64,000 nucleotides of DNA from an uncultured Poribacteria bacterium (GTDB taxonomy: Bacteria; Poribacteria; WGA-4E; WGA-3G): NCBI GenBank assembly GCA_958295855.1, contig OY282383.1, positions 812,481 to 876,480 of the forward strand. The letters run 5' to 3'. The translations under genes were made by a program, and so were the position numbers. Shown here piece after piece: positions 15,801-23,814 of this stretch. The stretch's first letter is position 1. Every line of letters begins with the position of its first letter. The notes beneath the pieces were generated by a model, which saw only the letters and a program-made list of their open reading frames with translations, made no database searches and was not told where the DNA came from.

Positions 15801-18132
15801 GCTCCACTCACAAAACGGCGGGGCTGTTGCAGTCATTGGCGGAACAAGCATTGGCTTGTTAGATGGCGACTATATCCTCAATCAGGAAATTTTTGAGGTA
15901 ATCTTTGAGGAAAATACCGAGAATGTCGGGGCGATCCTCGCTGAGGCAAAAACCCAATTTCTCATTAATGCGCCTGGATTTTTTGACCTGAATGAAGTCT
16001 TTACGCTCTTCGGCGATCCAGCCACCCAGTTGCGGTTGCCGCGCCAGCAGATACAAGTAGCGACAGATGTCATAGCCGCCTCAGGACGCGATGCCTTCCA
16101 GTCAGAAACTCTGCTGTCTGTGTCTGGAACGCTACCCAATCCGAATTTTAACGGAGATGCCGAAATTACTGTTGTTCCAACAGCACTCTCCTCTACTGAA
16201 GGCTCCACTGAATCCCATTCTCTTGATATAGCCCTTGCGCGCGACACTGTGCCTGTAGCCAATGGAAAATTTAACACACAAGTACGACTCCCCGTTGATA
16301 TCGAATTCGATGCTGGAAATGTACAAGTTTACGCATGGAATGCAGATGAAGATGCCATCGGCTATATCGCCTACACCGCCTTACAGCGGTACGTTAATAA
16401 CGTCCGCCTGCAGCCTTACCCCGTTGAACCGGAGCAAACCGTGCATCTTTACGCAGAGGTAGTGAATCAAAGTGCAATTGACGCAATGACGCTTTATTGG
16501 AGTTGGGATGGCGTAGAATTTTACACAATTCCGGTGGTTCAGCACACCGGTTCAACCTATAGAAGTGTGGAACCTATCCCCGGATATCCGCAAGGGGATG
16601 TTGTCGATTATTACCTAGAGGTCAAAGTGAAAGGTGGGCGAACCCTACAAACGGAGCTCGGCACCTATATAGTTGGGGAGGTTGACGTTGACCTGGCTGT
16701 TTTGGAGCAAACTATCACATGGGCTCTCGATCCGCCGTTTCTGCTTTCCGCACAAATCCGAAACCGAGAGACTCGCGCCGCCCAAAACGTACCTGTCCAA
16801 TTCTTTCAGACACCCCTGATGGAATCGGGGTTACAAACTACTCCCACAGAGGCAGACACACCCGAAGTAGGGGCCGGTCTCGTGCCTGCCCTCCAAAATG
16901 CAACGCAGATTGGGGAGACGCAGGTACTGGCAGAAGTACCACCGAATAGCAACGTTGTGGTAAGCGTGCCATGGCAGCCCCCACCCGGTAAATACCGTAT
17001 CACCGTCTTCGTCGATCTACCCTCCGCGGAACAGCCGAAGGGCAGTATCATTGAACGCCGGGAACGCAATAACAGCGCGTCGCGAGAATTTGTGAGCAAC
17101 CGGATTCTGCTCACACCCGAAAATCTCGACCGGCCAATTCAGAGTATAGACGGCGTTTTGCGAATAGATATTCCGCCCGGAAGCCTTCAGAAACGCACCA
17201 TCATGACGTTTGAGGCAGAAGCACTTACTATTACAAATCAACCAGATCTTGCACCCCTTACCGGCGCAAGCGAACAGTTTCCGTCTGTCGGCTATCAATT
17301 CGACTTGAGCGAGCAAACCGAATTGACAGCAACTGCCACCTTCGTGAAGCCCACAGCCGACGAGGCACATATCTATATGCACGACGATGAAACGGGGAAC
17401 TGGATTCGGGTGGGCAAGGAAACAGCCGGTCAAAGTGAAACGGGGAGAGAGACTGTCTCTGTGCAGGTTAAACTGCCCGGTACCTTCGCGTTGCTGTCCA
17501 ATAGCGATACCACGCCACCAGTACTAGATTTAACCGTTGGGAATCAGGGTTTCGTTGATGGCGATTATGTCTCCGATACCCCTACCATTTCTGCCCGTAT
17601 TGAGGATGCAAACGGGATTGATTCACGCCCAGAGAACATTATGCTCACCAAAAACGGCGAGCGCGTGCCACAAGATGAGTACACACTCGCCACTTCGCCA
17701 GTGAGCAGCAACCTGCTTCTCATCACCTACACACCGGTCTTGGAAGCAGGCGCGTACCGAATTCGGTTGCAGGCACAAGATGCCAACGGAAATGTGTCAG
17801 GCACGGAGCGAACAGCAACTGTTGCTGGCGAATTTGAGATCAAAAACATCGCCAACTTCCCAAATCCGTTTTCACCCGGGCGCGGCACAGACTTCGCCTA
17901 TTACCTTACCGAAAGCGCAGACGAAGTGAGCCTCAAGATTTACACGCTCACGGGCAGGCTCATCACCGCCATTGACACGCTTGATGCGGCTGTTTCCTAC
18001 AACGAGTACCACTACGACGGCTTGGATGCGGAAGGTGAACCCCTCGCGAACGGTGTCTATCTCTATAAATTCACAGTCCGCAAAGACGACACGCGCAAGC
18101 AAAAGGTGGGGAAGCTAGTTGTTCTCAAATAA
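12883..18132 (+). CDS. giant C25 (gingipain/PorU-like) secreted protease
   Basis: 1749-residue surface or secreted cysteine protease. N-terminal signal peptide (MKHTALLTTICLCLNTAAFL), propeptide-like region, then the caspase-like C25 domain (about 690-1050) with the dyad H922 in NYIGHGGGG and C957 in SMTCFTG. Further on are Ig-like and CARDB-like parts (about 1265-1420), a ZU5-like stretch (about 1420-1550), and a C-terminal FlgD-like/type A domain (NFPNPFSPG ... GVYLYKFTVRK) of the kind used by type IX-exported proteins. PorU sortases are shorter (about 1100-1300). At least four GGGGTTACAAACC copies and one CCCCCGCTTTGCGGGGG core are read in frame, all in linker regions. No type IX genes are in the window. 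Convergent with the next gene. Confidence 0.88.
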   Translation: MKHTALLTTICLCLNTAAFLVLRPVEAAPTTSRNRSNRVAARGVASGLQTTPTIELVSATSQGVTIQLRIAESDFEIGTQVHAGKRFQTLSFPGCRFTTAPGVPRLPVQSTLIGVPPDIDFDLRVVESDFSTHSVQTVMPTSIDRSGRAMNRTPTNGPVYTKNHFFPHSVAEIREAGWIRENRVLPIQLNPVQYNPVNGKVRLYHRLVVEVRFSRAGNAPPAMQGLARPESSVYERLFGNLLINPQIAKQWRSLQKGGWARNPFSVAEGPRLGVTNPADAYNNIPSAPSGIGVTDTSHPRYKVIVTAEGMYHITALDLAAAGIDIGNIQPTTLTLSSKGKQIPIFVRGEGDGRFDAQDEIVFYGQRHSGETSYIDPFSDENVYWLSWNAERGLRMVPKTPPANTSDAQVYDEFLTRVHFEKDKHFRRFPNANLDGGEQYEQIGQGLQQRFFTLTALPALPNDSWFWESLTATASKTLPFNLTGVAPTDRFATLRVALHGKSNTEHHVQIWLNDARRFEDSNWHGETEYRFEHEQLLQSFLKNGRNTIRITIPGIPGALLDIVLVNWFEIEYWRTFEAEKNVLPFSITPFSDETGTVNPNFRVWLENFSTPDIEIYGVDGTRYVGLDPIIDERHPGTYRVVFESSQIRHNAVKVTTPALRGDLPPPDTTVQYVALTRDKFRKPKIVADAPSDLRGIHNAADYILITDAQFIPDVQPLVNLREQQGMRTKVVDVQDIYDEFNHGILNPRAIREFLNYAYHNWQPPAPTYVFLVGDTHFDVKNEINFVPTIQVQIPGYGSTASDHQFVTFRGTDSFPDMLIGRIPSAHRVEARIFVERTIAYETTAEVGPWHKRLLMLAGSDQRFHSQTDRLIEQRELNAKYETKLIYAPTTAEPTLDDRVRSPVARQVIDGFNDGASLVNYIGHGGGGYWASSGMLDLEDPEQNLTNISQLPFVISMTCFTGYFNGNRSCLAEALLHSQNGGAVAVIGGTSIGLLDGDYILNQEIFEVIFEENTENVGAILAEAKTQFLINAPGFFDLNEVFTLFGDPATQLRLPRQQIQVATDVIAASGRDAFQSETLLSVSGTLPNPNFNGDAEITVVPTALSSTEGSTESHSLDIALARDTVPVANGKFNTQVRLPVDIEFDAGNVQVYAWNADEDAIGYIAYTALQRYVNNVRLQPYPVEPEQTVHLYAEVVNQSAIDAMTLYWSWDGVEFYTIPVVQHTGSTYRSVEPIPGYPQGDVVDYYLEVKVKGGRTLQTELGTYIVGEVDVDLAVLEQTITWALDPPFLLSAQIRNRETRAAQNVPVQFFQTPLMESGLQTTPTEADTPEVGAGLVPALQNATQIGETQVLAEVPPNSNVVVSVPWQPPPGKYRITVFVDLPSAEQPKGSIIERRERNNSASREFVSNRILLTPENLDRPIQSIDGVLRIDIPPGSLQKRTIMTFEAEALTITNQPDLAPLTGASEQFPSVGYQFDLSEQTELTATATFVKPTADEAHIYMHDDETGNWIRVGKETAGQSETGRETVSVQVKLPGTFALLSNSDTTPPVLDLTVGNQGFVDGDYVSDTPTISARIEDANGIDSRPENIMLTKNGERVPQDEYTLATSPVSSNLLLITYTPVLEAGAYRIRLQAQDANGNVSGTERTATVAGEFEIKNIANFPNPFSPGRGTDFAYYLTESADEVSLKIYTLTGRLITAIDTLDAAVSYNEYHYDGLDAEGEPLANGVYLYKFTVRKDDTRKQKVGKLVVLK
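13015..13041 (+). repeat. GGGGTTACAAACC repeat in protease gene
   Basis: GCATCGGGGTTACAAACCAC then TCCCACG, read as ASGLQTTPT just after the signal region. Confidence 0.7.
13695..13778 (+). repeat. two GGGGTTACAAACC-type repeats in protease gene
   Basis: Units at 13695-13720 (CTCGGGGTTACAAACCCCGC) and 13751-13778 (TATCGGGGTTACAGACACCT), read in a different phase from the first copy (LGVTNPAD and GIGVTDTSHP). They are about 56 bp apart. Confidence 0.65.
14846..14862. repeat. palindrome core inside protease gene, copy 9
   Basis: CCCCCGC-TTT-GCGGGGG, read in frame as TPALRGDLP just before the C25 domain. The ATACC arms are missing. Confidence 0.6.
16822..16848 (+). repeat. GGGGTTACAAACC repeat in protease gene
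   Basis: GAATCGGGGTTACAAACTAC then TCCCACA, read as ESGLQTTPT within the CARDB-like region. Confidence 0.65.
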
Positions 18133-18263
18133 TTCGGACAGAGGAAGCATCGCGAGTAGAACTCGCTCAGATGTCGCGACTTTTCAATCCGCGTCCTCCG
18201 TGTCCTCTGTGATAATCCGCGATTTGCCGCGTACCCGCCCAAGTTGTGAATGGCCAAGGTTTA

Positions 18264-18286
18264 ACCACGCATTGAAAATGCGTGGT
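18264..18286. terminator. bidirectional hairpin between convergent genes
   Basis: ACCACGCATT-GAA-AATGCGTGGT, a perfect 10-bp stem between the protease (+) and GNAT (-) genes. A T-rich run follows about 18 nt downstream on the plus strand. Confidence 0.5.
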
Positions 18287-18364
18287 GCACCCCGTAACAA
18301 CTTTTTTATTTCTTACTTATGCGCCGTGCATTCAGACAAGCACAATGCCGCGATTTTGATACGC

Positions 18365-19369
18365 TTATTCACGCGAAAACACCAAAACATCGTAATCCTG
18401 CCCACTATACTCAAACTGGTTTTTGAATTGCCCTTCGCAGCTAAACCCCGCGGATTCTAAAACTGCCGCTTTCTGCTCAGCACCGCTGTCGACATAACAC
18501 TGAACCTTCGATTCAGGAAACGCTACTGTTGAAAGCAACGCGGGAACAGCATCCGCAAAATTCGGATGAAAAAAGAAATCCAACACCGCAGTCGCCGGTC
18601 GCCAGCGCGCATCGCGACTGACAGTCGCCCATCCGACAATCGCACCATCCGACGTAATCAGCAGTTTGGCATCATCGTAGACATCTTCTGTTTCCAAAGC
18701 ATGCTTAAAATTCAGAAAGCCACCTTCAAGATTCGTGGGACCGTAAACGCCCCATGCAAGACTCCGCAGCGTGTCCCATCCCACAATTGCCGACAACGCC
18801 GTGACTTTCGGCCAGTCGTGCCATTCAACAGGTTTCGGATGTGCGTCAACCTTTTTTCCTGTAGGCGCGCTTTCCAAGCGTGCAAAGTACCGTTCTTCAA
18901 AATCCGCGTTCACATGATACTTCATAAAACCGGATTCAGGAAAGACACTCTCAAATCCGAAACTATGGTAGATGTGATACGGATGGCTATTGTAACCTGT
19001 GCCGAGATAGAGCGAGCGTCCAGCGCGCTGCCGAAAATGCGCCATCTGATACGCCATTACGCCTTTGCATGCCCCCTTTCTACGCTGTTGCGGCAATGTA
19101 AAGACATGCCCTAAGATGCCGATGCCTTCATGTTCAACTGTCATGATATTGGTAATCACGCGTCCATCAAGTTTACCGACATAGAAACGGGTTTCTAACG
19201 CATCAAGCACTTCCGTGACGCACCGCTCAATATGCCACTTATAGTTTCCTCCCTTATGTCCCAGGAATTGTTTCACTTCTCCTGCGTGCGGTTCGTCAGG
19301 CACGGCAATCACGCCAACTTCCATCCGTTCCCCTGTCTTCAGTACCACTTCTCCCAGTTTGTCGTACAT
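18365..19369 (-). CDS. GNAT-family N-acetyltransferase
   Basis: 334-residue cytosolic protein with a GNAT fold. Acetyl-CoA binding motif A is seen in the N-terminal half: ILGHVFTLPQQRRKGACKGVM, close to the usual (Q/R)xxGxG/A loop. YLGTGYNSHPYHIYHSFGFE follows as strand 5/helix. The C-terminal half (about 190-334) repeats a GNAT-like pattern (AKLLITSDGAIVGWATVS, AAVLESAGFSCEGQFK), so the protein may be a double-GNAT with a degenerate second domain. The substrate cannot be inferred. It is transcribed convergently to the large protease and divergently from ndk, with an inverted family A fragment upstream. Confidence 0.78.
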   Translation of the reverse strand: MYDKLGEVVLKTGERMEVGVIAVPDEPHAGEVKQFLGHKGGNYKWHIERCVTEVLDALETRFYVGKLDGRVITNIMTVEHEGIGILGHVFTLPQQRRKGACKGVMAYQMAHFRQRAGRSLYLGTGYNSHPYHIYHSFGFESVFPESGFMKYHVNADFEERYFARLESAPTGKKVDAHPKPVEWHDWPKVTALSAIVGWDTLRSLAWGVYGPTNLEGGFLNFKHALETEDVYDDAKLLITSDGAIVGWATVSRDARWRPATAVLDFFFHPNFADAVPALLSTVAFPESKVQCYVDSGAEQKAAVLESAGFSCEGQFKNQFEYSGQDYDVLVFSRE

Positions 19370-19400
19370 ATCTACCTCTATTATATAGTGCTTGTGCTTT

Positions 19401-19448
19401 GTTAGACCTGTCTTGCATTCTCAATTCTCCGCAAGGAAAGACGAAAAA
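19401..19448 (-). repeat. family A repeat fragment, inverted
   Basis: GTTAGACCTGTCTTGCATTC then TCAATTCTCCGCAAGGAAAG, the reverse complement of the family A 5' half. It recurs nearly identically at 19787-19826. Confidence 0.65.
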
Positions 19449-19579
19449 TTGGCAAACCCCGTAATAAATATCGTATACTTAAAAAGACTTGATGTCAAGC
19501 AATGCAACCTGTTTTTGGTACCTATAGATGTGTTTTTTGTAAGCACGCAATTTTTCTAACCATAGGCGCACTTTCATGA

Positions 19580-19830
19580 AGTTTTTCGTCAATTGGGTTT
19601 CAAGGGTAGGCACAAGGCACTACCCCTACGGATTTTTCCGTTGATTGCTTTTTCCCCAAGGAACCGGGCGGGCGGGAAGCAAAGCGGGGGAAGAAGCTGC
19701 TCAAAATCGGGTTTCTTACAAGTTGTAGCGTGCTTCCTCCTAATTGAGGTTGCATCAGAAACCTCCGACGAGAGCTACAGTGCATTGTTAGACCTGTCTT
19801 GCATTCTCAATTCTCCACAAGGAATGACAA
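19580..19830 (-). repeat. composite intergenic repeat, inverted copy
   Basis: Inverted full composite: TTTTTCGTCAATTGGGTTTC, TTTTTCCGTTGATTGC, degenerate palindrome (GGGAAGCAAAGCGGGGGAAG), AAAATCGGGTTTCTT, CAGAAACCTCCGACGAGAGC and GCATTCTCAATTCTCCACAA. The last segment provides AAGGA, the ribosome-binding site of ndk. Confidence 0.7.
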
Positions 19831-19834
19831 AAAA

Positions 19835-20299
19835 ATGGAAACAGAACAAACACTGGTTCTAATTAAACCGGATGGCGTTCAACGCGGTCTGATTGGTGAA
19901 ATTGTTGCGCGCTATGAACGCAAAGGGCTCAAACTCGTTGGGATGAAACTGCTGAAACTTCCGCTCACCACTGCGGAGGCACTTTACGCGGTCCATCGCG
20001 GAAAATCTTTTTATGATGTGCTTATCCAATTTATGACATCCACGCCCATTGTTGCCTTGGCAGTTGAGGGACAGAATGCGATAGAATTGGTGCGCACCCT
20101 TAACGGCGAAACCGACCCGAGGAAATCACAACCGGGGAGTATCCGGGGGGATTTCTCGCTGAATGTGACACATAACCTTGTGCATGCCTCGGATTCTCCA
20201 GAGAACGCCCGGCGCGAATTAGGTATCCTGTTTGCACCTGAAGAACTTTATGAATATCACCGAGCGGATGAAGGAATCCTGCATCCTACTAAGGAATAA
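19835..20299 (+). CDS. ndk: nucleoside diphosphate kinase
   Basis: Transfers the gamma-phosphate from ATP to NDPs through a phosphohistidine. The start is METEQTLVLIKPDGVQRG at ATG 19835, matching the family N-terminus; an upstream in-frame ATG at 19799 lies inside the repeat. Catalytic H117 is in NLVHASDS, with RGDF and the C-terminal Glu-rich region present. At 154 residues it is slightly long for the bacterial enzyme; the extra residues are at the C-terminus (EYHRADEGILHPTKE). Its ribosome-binding site derives from the inverted family A repeat, so the repeat sits immediately at its 5' end. Confidence 0.95.
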   Translation: METEQTLVLIKPDGVQRGLIGEIVARYERKGLKLVGMKLLKLPLTTAEALYAVHRGKSFYDVLIQFMTSTPIVALAVEGQNAIELVRTLNGETDPRKSQPGSIRGDFSLNVTHNLVHASDSPENARRELGILFAPEELYEYHRADEGILHPTKE

Positions 20300-20430
20300 G
20301 GGAGGGGGGGCAAATAATTTTGGGTATCTGAAATCCAGTCATTAAGTATTGTAAGGGATTGTGTTTTTTGTAGGGCGGGCTGTTAGATTGCGTCTGTGAG
20401 TGCGCGATGCACGTCGCATCTGTGCGTTTT

Positions 20431-20543
20431 GGTTAATTGAGTTTCTGCTCCGCTTTTTCCGTTGATTGCTTTTTCCCCAAGGAACCGGGCGGGAGGGAAG
20501 CAAAGCGGGGGAAGAAGCTGCCCAAAAGCGGGTTTCTGATTAG
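20431..20543 (-). repeat. partial composite repeat, inverted
   Basis: GGTTAATTGAGTTTCTGCTC, CGCTTTTTCCGTTGATTGCT, GGGAAGCAAAGCGGGGGAAG and AAAAGCGGGTTTCTGATT. Closely matches 19590-19720 but lacks the family A half. Confidence 0.65.
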
Positions 20544-20669
20544 TGCTCAAGGGTATCCCCTGTGAATTAGGTTTTAAGAATGGGGGAGTGCACTATGCCT
20601 CCCCTGTGAAGGCGAGGAGTAACGTTCTCAAGGGAAAACGAAATGCCGATGATCTGAATCAGGTTTTTC

Positions 20670-20698
20670 TTGCAATTTTATTTCGTTTCGGTTATCAT
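20670..20698 (+). promoter_or_regulatory. promoter of LamG gene
   Basis: TTGCAA (20670-20675), 17-nt spacer, TATCAT (20693-20698), about 48 nt before the ATG. TAGGAGGAA provides a strong ribosome-binding site. Confidence 0.55.
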
Positions 20699-20745
20699 AA
20701 ATCGTATCTTAAAAACTAATGTCAATTTCATAGGAGGAAATTGTT

Positions 20746-21516
20746 ATGCAAAAAATTCTATTATTAACCCTCGGTGTGGTGTGTTTCAGCCTCATCGCTG
20801 TTCACATCAGCACCGCCGAGATTGACTTTGAAACAGCTGTGGGGATATGGCTGTTTGATGAAGGCAAGGGCGATGTCGCTACAGACATGTCCAATGCTGG
20901 AAACGATGGCGAAGTCGTCAAAGCCCCATATATAGATGGCAAATTCGGCAGGGCACTCGACTTCGATGGAAAAGCGGGATGTGTCAAGACTGGACAGAAA
21001 CTTCTTGATAACCTCGAAGAATTCACTATTCTCTGTTGGGTGAAAACCGGCAACATTACGGCGAACCGGATTGGGTTAGTCGGGCAGAACAACGCGCCTG
21101 AATTTGGGTTTGTTAACCCGAATACCCTTAGCCTCTGGACACCCTCTGCCGGTCTGACAGATAATCCTTGGAAAATCAAACACGATAGCGATGAATGGCA
21201 CCACGTCGGATGTGTCGCTACGACAAAGTACGTCCATACGTATATTGATGGCGAGTTCACCGAACAAAAGGGTGGGTGGGCGAACCACGGTACATCTGCC
21301 TTTAACGTCAACATCGGTGGCTGCGGTATCTGGGATGGTGCAGGAAACTTTTTCACCGGTGCTATGGACGAAGTCGCTATTTTCCATTCAGCCTTGGAAC
21401 AAGAAGATATTCAAGAGCTAATGGACAAAGGTTTTAAAGGATATTTAGCTGTTGATGCCGCCGGTAAACTCGGTGCCACCTGGGGCCATATTAAGGCTAC
21501 CCACCACTTCAGATAG
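20746..21516 (+). CDS. secreted LamG-domain protein with TWG tail motif
   Basis: 256 residues. Signal peptide (KILLLTLGVVCFSLIAVHISTA) followed by one concanavalin A-like LamG/laminin-G jelly-roll (about 28-230): VGIWLFDEGKGDVATDMSNAGNDGE, ALDFDGKAGCVKTG, FTILCWVKTG, WHHVGCVATT and GAMDEVAIFHSALEQEDIQELM. These domains bind or shield carbohydrates at the cell surface. The protein ends in LAVDAAGKLGATWGHIK plus six residues. That tail is shared with the LamG protein at 22753 and the two DUF1080-like proteins at 33855 and 34671. It could be a sorting or anchoring signal. Paralogous with 22753 along its full length. Confidence 0.85.
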   Translation: MQKILLLTLGVVCFSLIAVHISTAEIDFETAVGIWLFDEGKGDVATDMSNAGNDGEVVKAPYIDGKFGRALDFDGKAGCVKTGQKLLDNLEEFTILCWVKTGNITANRIGLVGQNNAPEFGFVNPNTLSLWTPSAGLTDNPWKIKHDSDEWHHVGCVATTKYVHTYIDGEFTEQKGGWANHGTSAFNVNIGGCGIWDGAGNFFTGAMDEVAIFHSALEQEDIQELMDKGFKGYLAVDAAGKLGATWGHIKATHHFR

Positions 21517-21631
21517 GCACACCTTTCCAATACCCGTAGGTGTCCATGGGTTTTCACTAAGCGCGCCTATGAGATTACCTCTCCGCTCACAAGCCAGGTT
21601 GCTCTGACATCTAAACCTTCATCAAAATCGC

Positions 21632-21886
21632 ATGGATTCTGTAACGAACCGATTGTCCTCATTCTCCTTTCTTAAAGTGCTCTGTTACCTATTCTTTCTT
21701 GGGTTTCCGTTTTCTACATCTGGACGAGGTATATGGAAACCTATATCAGCGGGGACACCAACGGCGCGCTGGCTGCATACTGCTGTTTGGAGCGGCACAG
21801 AGGTTATTGTATGGGGCGGCATCAATGCAAGCGGTCCCCTTCAGAGCGGCAGTGGCTACAATCCGGATACCGAAAAAGTGACCGCG
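21632..21886 (+). pseudogene. kelch-repeat protein, truncated by IS relic
   Basis: A hydrophobic, possible signal region (FLKVLCYLFFLGFPF) is followed by one kelch blade: WKPISAGTPTARWLHTAVWSG, TEVIVWGG and SGYNPDTEKVTAL. The frame enters the right end of the tnpB relic at 21887, after which the protein has no kelch similarity. Kelch propellers need four to seven blades, so this is a broken gene interrupted by the insertion. Its remaining part is not visible on the far side of the relic. Confidence 0.55.
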
Positions 21887-21980
21887 CTTCCTCATTCAAC
21901 ATTCACTGCCTCCCTGCGTAGGGCTTACACGAACTCCAGAGGCGTTTTACGTCTCGGCTCAGCTGTCCGCGACAAGGTTG
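21887..21980 (-). ncRNA. right end of tnpB relic / omega-RNA-like scaffold
   Basis: Reverse-strand homologue of 6255-6347, sharing AACGCCTCTGGAGTTCGTGT and AAGCCCTACGC and ending at GTTGAATGAGGAAG. The hairpin at 21951-21973 has CGG/CCG where the first copy has CCCG/CGGG, keeping the GTC/GAC base. If ever a guide RNA, its guide would have begun in the kelch gene sequence. Confidence 0.45.
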
Positions 21981-22274
21981 TTAGACAGGACACAAATTAA
22001 CCGCGGCATTGATGTCGCGATGGCATTCAAAACCACACTCGGTACAGTTGTAGGTGCGTTCGGATAGATTCAACTCCGCTTTTTTGTGTCCACAACTACT
22101 GCACGTCTTGCTACTGGCAAAGAACCTATCCGCCTGCTGGATGGGAATACCACGTCTCTCCGCCTTATACCGAAGCATCGTCAAGAATTTAGACAGCGCG
22201 CTATCCGACAGTGCCTTTGCGAGCTTCCGATTTTTCAGCAAGCCAGAGACGTTCAGTGTCTCAATACCGATTAA
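21981..22274 (-). pseudogene. TnpB C-terminal fragment
   Basis: About 97 codons homologous to the last third of the tnpB at 5092: IETLNVSGLLKNRKLAKALSD, the zinc finger CSSCG...CTECG and CHRDINAAVNLCPV. It lacks the N-terminal domain and the first RuvC Asp, and the homology stops abruptly at GIETLN (about 22271). It is therefore an inactive 5'-deleted relic, inverted relative to the first copy. It interrupts a kelch gene. Sequence similarity to the 5092 copy is high, consistent with a shared recent source. Confidence 0.8.
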
Positions 22275-22283
22275 TAATTTGTC

Positions 22284-22313
22284 TTGCAAACAATTATGCG
22301 TATGTGCTATAAT
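22284..22313 (+). promoter_or_regulatory. promoter-like sequence diverging from the tnpB relic
   Basis: TTGCAA (22284-22289), 18-nt spacer, TATAAT (22308-22313). It points away from tnpB. No gene begins until the LamG gene at 22753; it may be a leftover of the element's missing half. Confidence 0.35.
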
Positions 22314-22752
22314 CGTAATATGGCGTTTCTACAAAAAAACTTGCATTTTTATGCAAAATGTGTGAAAATAACTTTATATTCGACTTCGGCTTTGTTTTGA
22401 AAAGCCAAAACGTCTGGCGATGTAGGTGCACCGATAATTTCAGTGTTTTGTATGGGGATTCGGTTCGTATCCGTTGGCCTGAACCGTCGCATGCATATCT
22501 CGTCGGAGGAATTTGCCTAAATAGTCGGACGGCGTGAGAACAATAAGTTGCCACCGAATTTGATATGAGATGAGATCAAATTCGCATTCGCATTCGCATT
22601 CGCGTTACATTCCGGAGCGTAGTTCGCGAGTGCAGAAAACACAAGAGCGGTATACCCACAGAGCGGAACATACCAGCATTTGTGAAGTGGCTGCTGTCCT
22701 AAACCCTCGCCTGAGGCGAGGGAAATCTCTAAAGAAAGTGAGAGGAATTAAA
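22314..22752. other. spacer upstream of second LamG gene
   Basis: No supported gene. It includes a short (ATTCGC)x4 tandem repeat at 22580-22603 and a GCCTGAGGCGAGG mini-palindrome near 22709. Confidence 0.45.
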
Positions 22753-23526
22753 ATGAAATTTAATGTTTTAACAGGTGTTCTGTTCAGTCTGGGTTTGATA
22801 GCATTCAGTCTAGTCGCTGTCAACAGTAGTCCCGCCGAAATTAACCAGAGTAGCGTAGTCGGTATATGGCTGTTTGATGATGGTGGTGGAAGCACGGCTA
22901 TGGACTCATCAGGAAACAATAATCACGGTACGATTGTCAATACCCCGGTTTGGGTAGATGGGCGATTTGGCGGTGCCTTAGCCTTTGATGGCGTAAGCAA
23001 CTGCGTCAATACGAATAAACAGCTCCTCAACGGCTTGCCTGAATTTACAATCGTTACCTGGGTGAAACCGGGGAATATCACCGCCAATCGCGTCGGATTG
23101 GTAGGCCAGAACGATGCAGCGGAGTTCGGTTTTATTAACCCCACTTCCGTCATGCTGTGGACACCCACTGCCGGAGGAAACGAGAATCCGTATGAGCATC
23201 CCGCCGGTGAATGGCATCACATCGCTACGGTTGCCACTCGAGAGTTCACAAAAGTCTACGTGGATGGCAACGTTACAGTGAAAAACGGAAACTGGCCCGA
23301 TCACGGGAGTTCCGATTTTAACGTCAATATCGGCGGATGCGGCGTTTGGGATACCGAGGGCAATTGGTTCACGGGCGCAATGGACGAAGTTGCTATCTTC
23401 CACGCGCCTTTGGAAGATGACGATATTGTCGATATTATGAATAATGGCTTGAAAGCCTCAGGAGTCGCGGTTGAACCTGCGGGGAAAATCGCGGTAACTT
23501 GGGGAGAGCTCAAACGAAAAGACTAG
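22753..23526 (+). CDS. secreted LamG-domain protein with TWG tail motif (paralogue)
   Basis: 257 residues from ATG 22753, which has GAGAGGAA upstream; an in-frame ATG at 22570 is less likely because it would bury the signal peptide. Signal peptide KFNVLTGVLFSLGLIAFSLVA, then one LamG domain: VGIWLFDDGGGSTAMDSSGNNNHG, ALAFDGVSNCVNT, FTIVTWVKPGNITANRVGLVGQND and GAMDEVAIFHAPLEDDDI. The C-terminus VAVEPAGKIAVTWGELK plus three residues is the same motif as in the 20746 paralogue. The two differ through most of the domain but keep this tail, suggesting it is selected. Likely a surface carbohydrate-binding protein. Confidence 0.85.
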   Translation: MKFNVLTGVLFSLGLIAFSLVAVNSSPAEINQSSVVGIWLFDDGGGSTAMDSSGNNNHGTIVNTPVWVDGRFGGALAFDGVSNCVNTNKQLLNGLPEFTIVTWVKPGNITANRVGLVGQNDAAEFGFINPTSVMLWTPTAGGNENPYEHPAGEWHHIATVATREFTKVYVDGNVTVKNGNWPDHGSSDFNVNIGGCGVWDTEGNWFTGAMDEVAIFHAPLEDDDIVDIMNNGLKASGVAVEPAGKIAVTWGELKRKD

Positions 23527-23547
23527 TGTTCTGCCCGCGTTCAGCTT

Positions 23548-23574
23548 GTAGGCGCGGTTAGAAACTGCGCCTAC
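23548..23574. repeat. GTAGGCGC hairpin (GGTTAGAAAC family)
   Basis: GTAGGCGC-GGTTAGAAACT-GCGCCTAC, an 8-bp outer stem with inner GTT/AAC pairing. Related to the hairpin at 12804-12843. Confidence 0.55.
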
Positions 23575-23627
23575 CCAAACGTTATCTTTCCTACTACAAT
23601 TTCAGAGCAGGGTGGAACAGCAATTTT

Positions 23628-23654
23628 GGGTTGCGGCACTTACTGCCGCAACCC
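23628..23654. terminator. strong hairpin after LamG gene
   Basis: GGGTTGCGGCA-CTTAC-TGCCGCAACCC, an 11-bp perfect stem about 100 bp after the LamG stop. It has no T-run; it may act on both converging transcripts (LamG + and RRM -). Confidence 0.5.
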
Positions 23655-23814
23655 GGCTATCCTACGCAGGCTTCTTGGGGAAAAAAAGCCCCGGCCAGAA
23701 ACCGACTTAAAACGGCTTCCGAAACCGGGGTAAACACTTTTCAACCGCAACATGGCACAAAATACCCGTCGCGCCTGAGACGTGTGTTTCGTTTCCTAAG
23801 CGGGGCTTAAGGGA

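Larger units (their letters stand above)
20300..20745. other. repeat-bearing spacer upstream of a LamG gene
   Basis: No gene visible. It contains an inverted partial composite repeat (20431-20543) and the LamG promoter (20670-20698). Confidence 0.6.
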
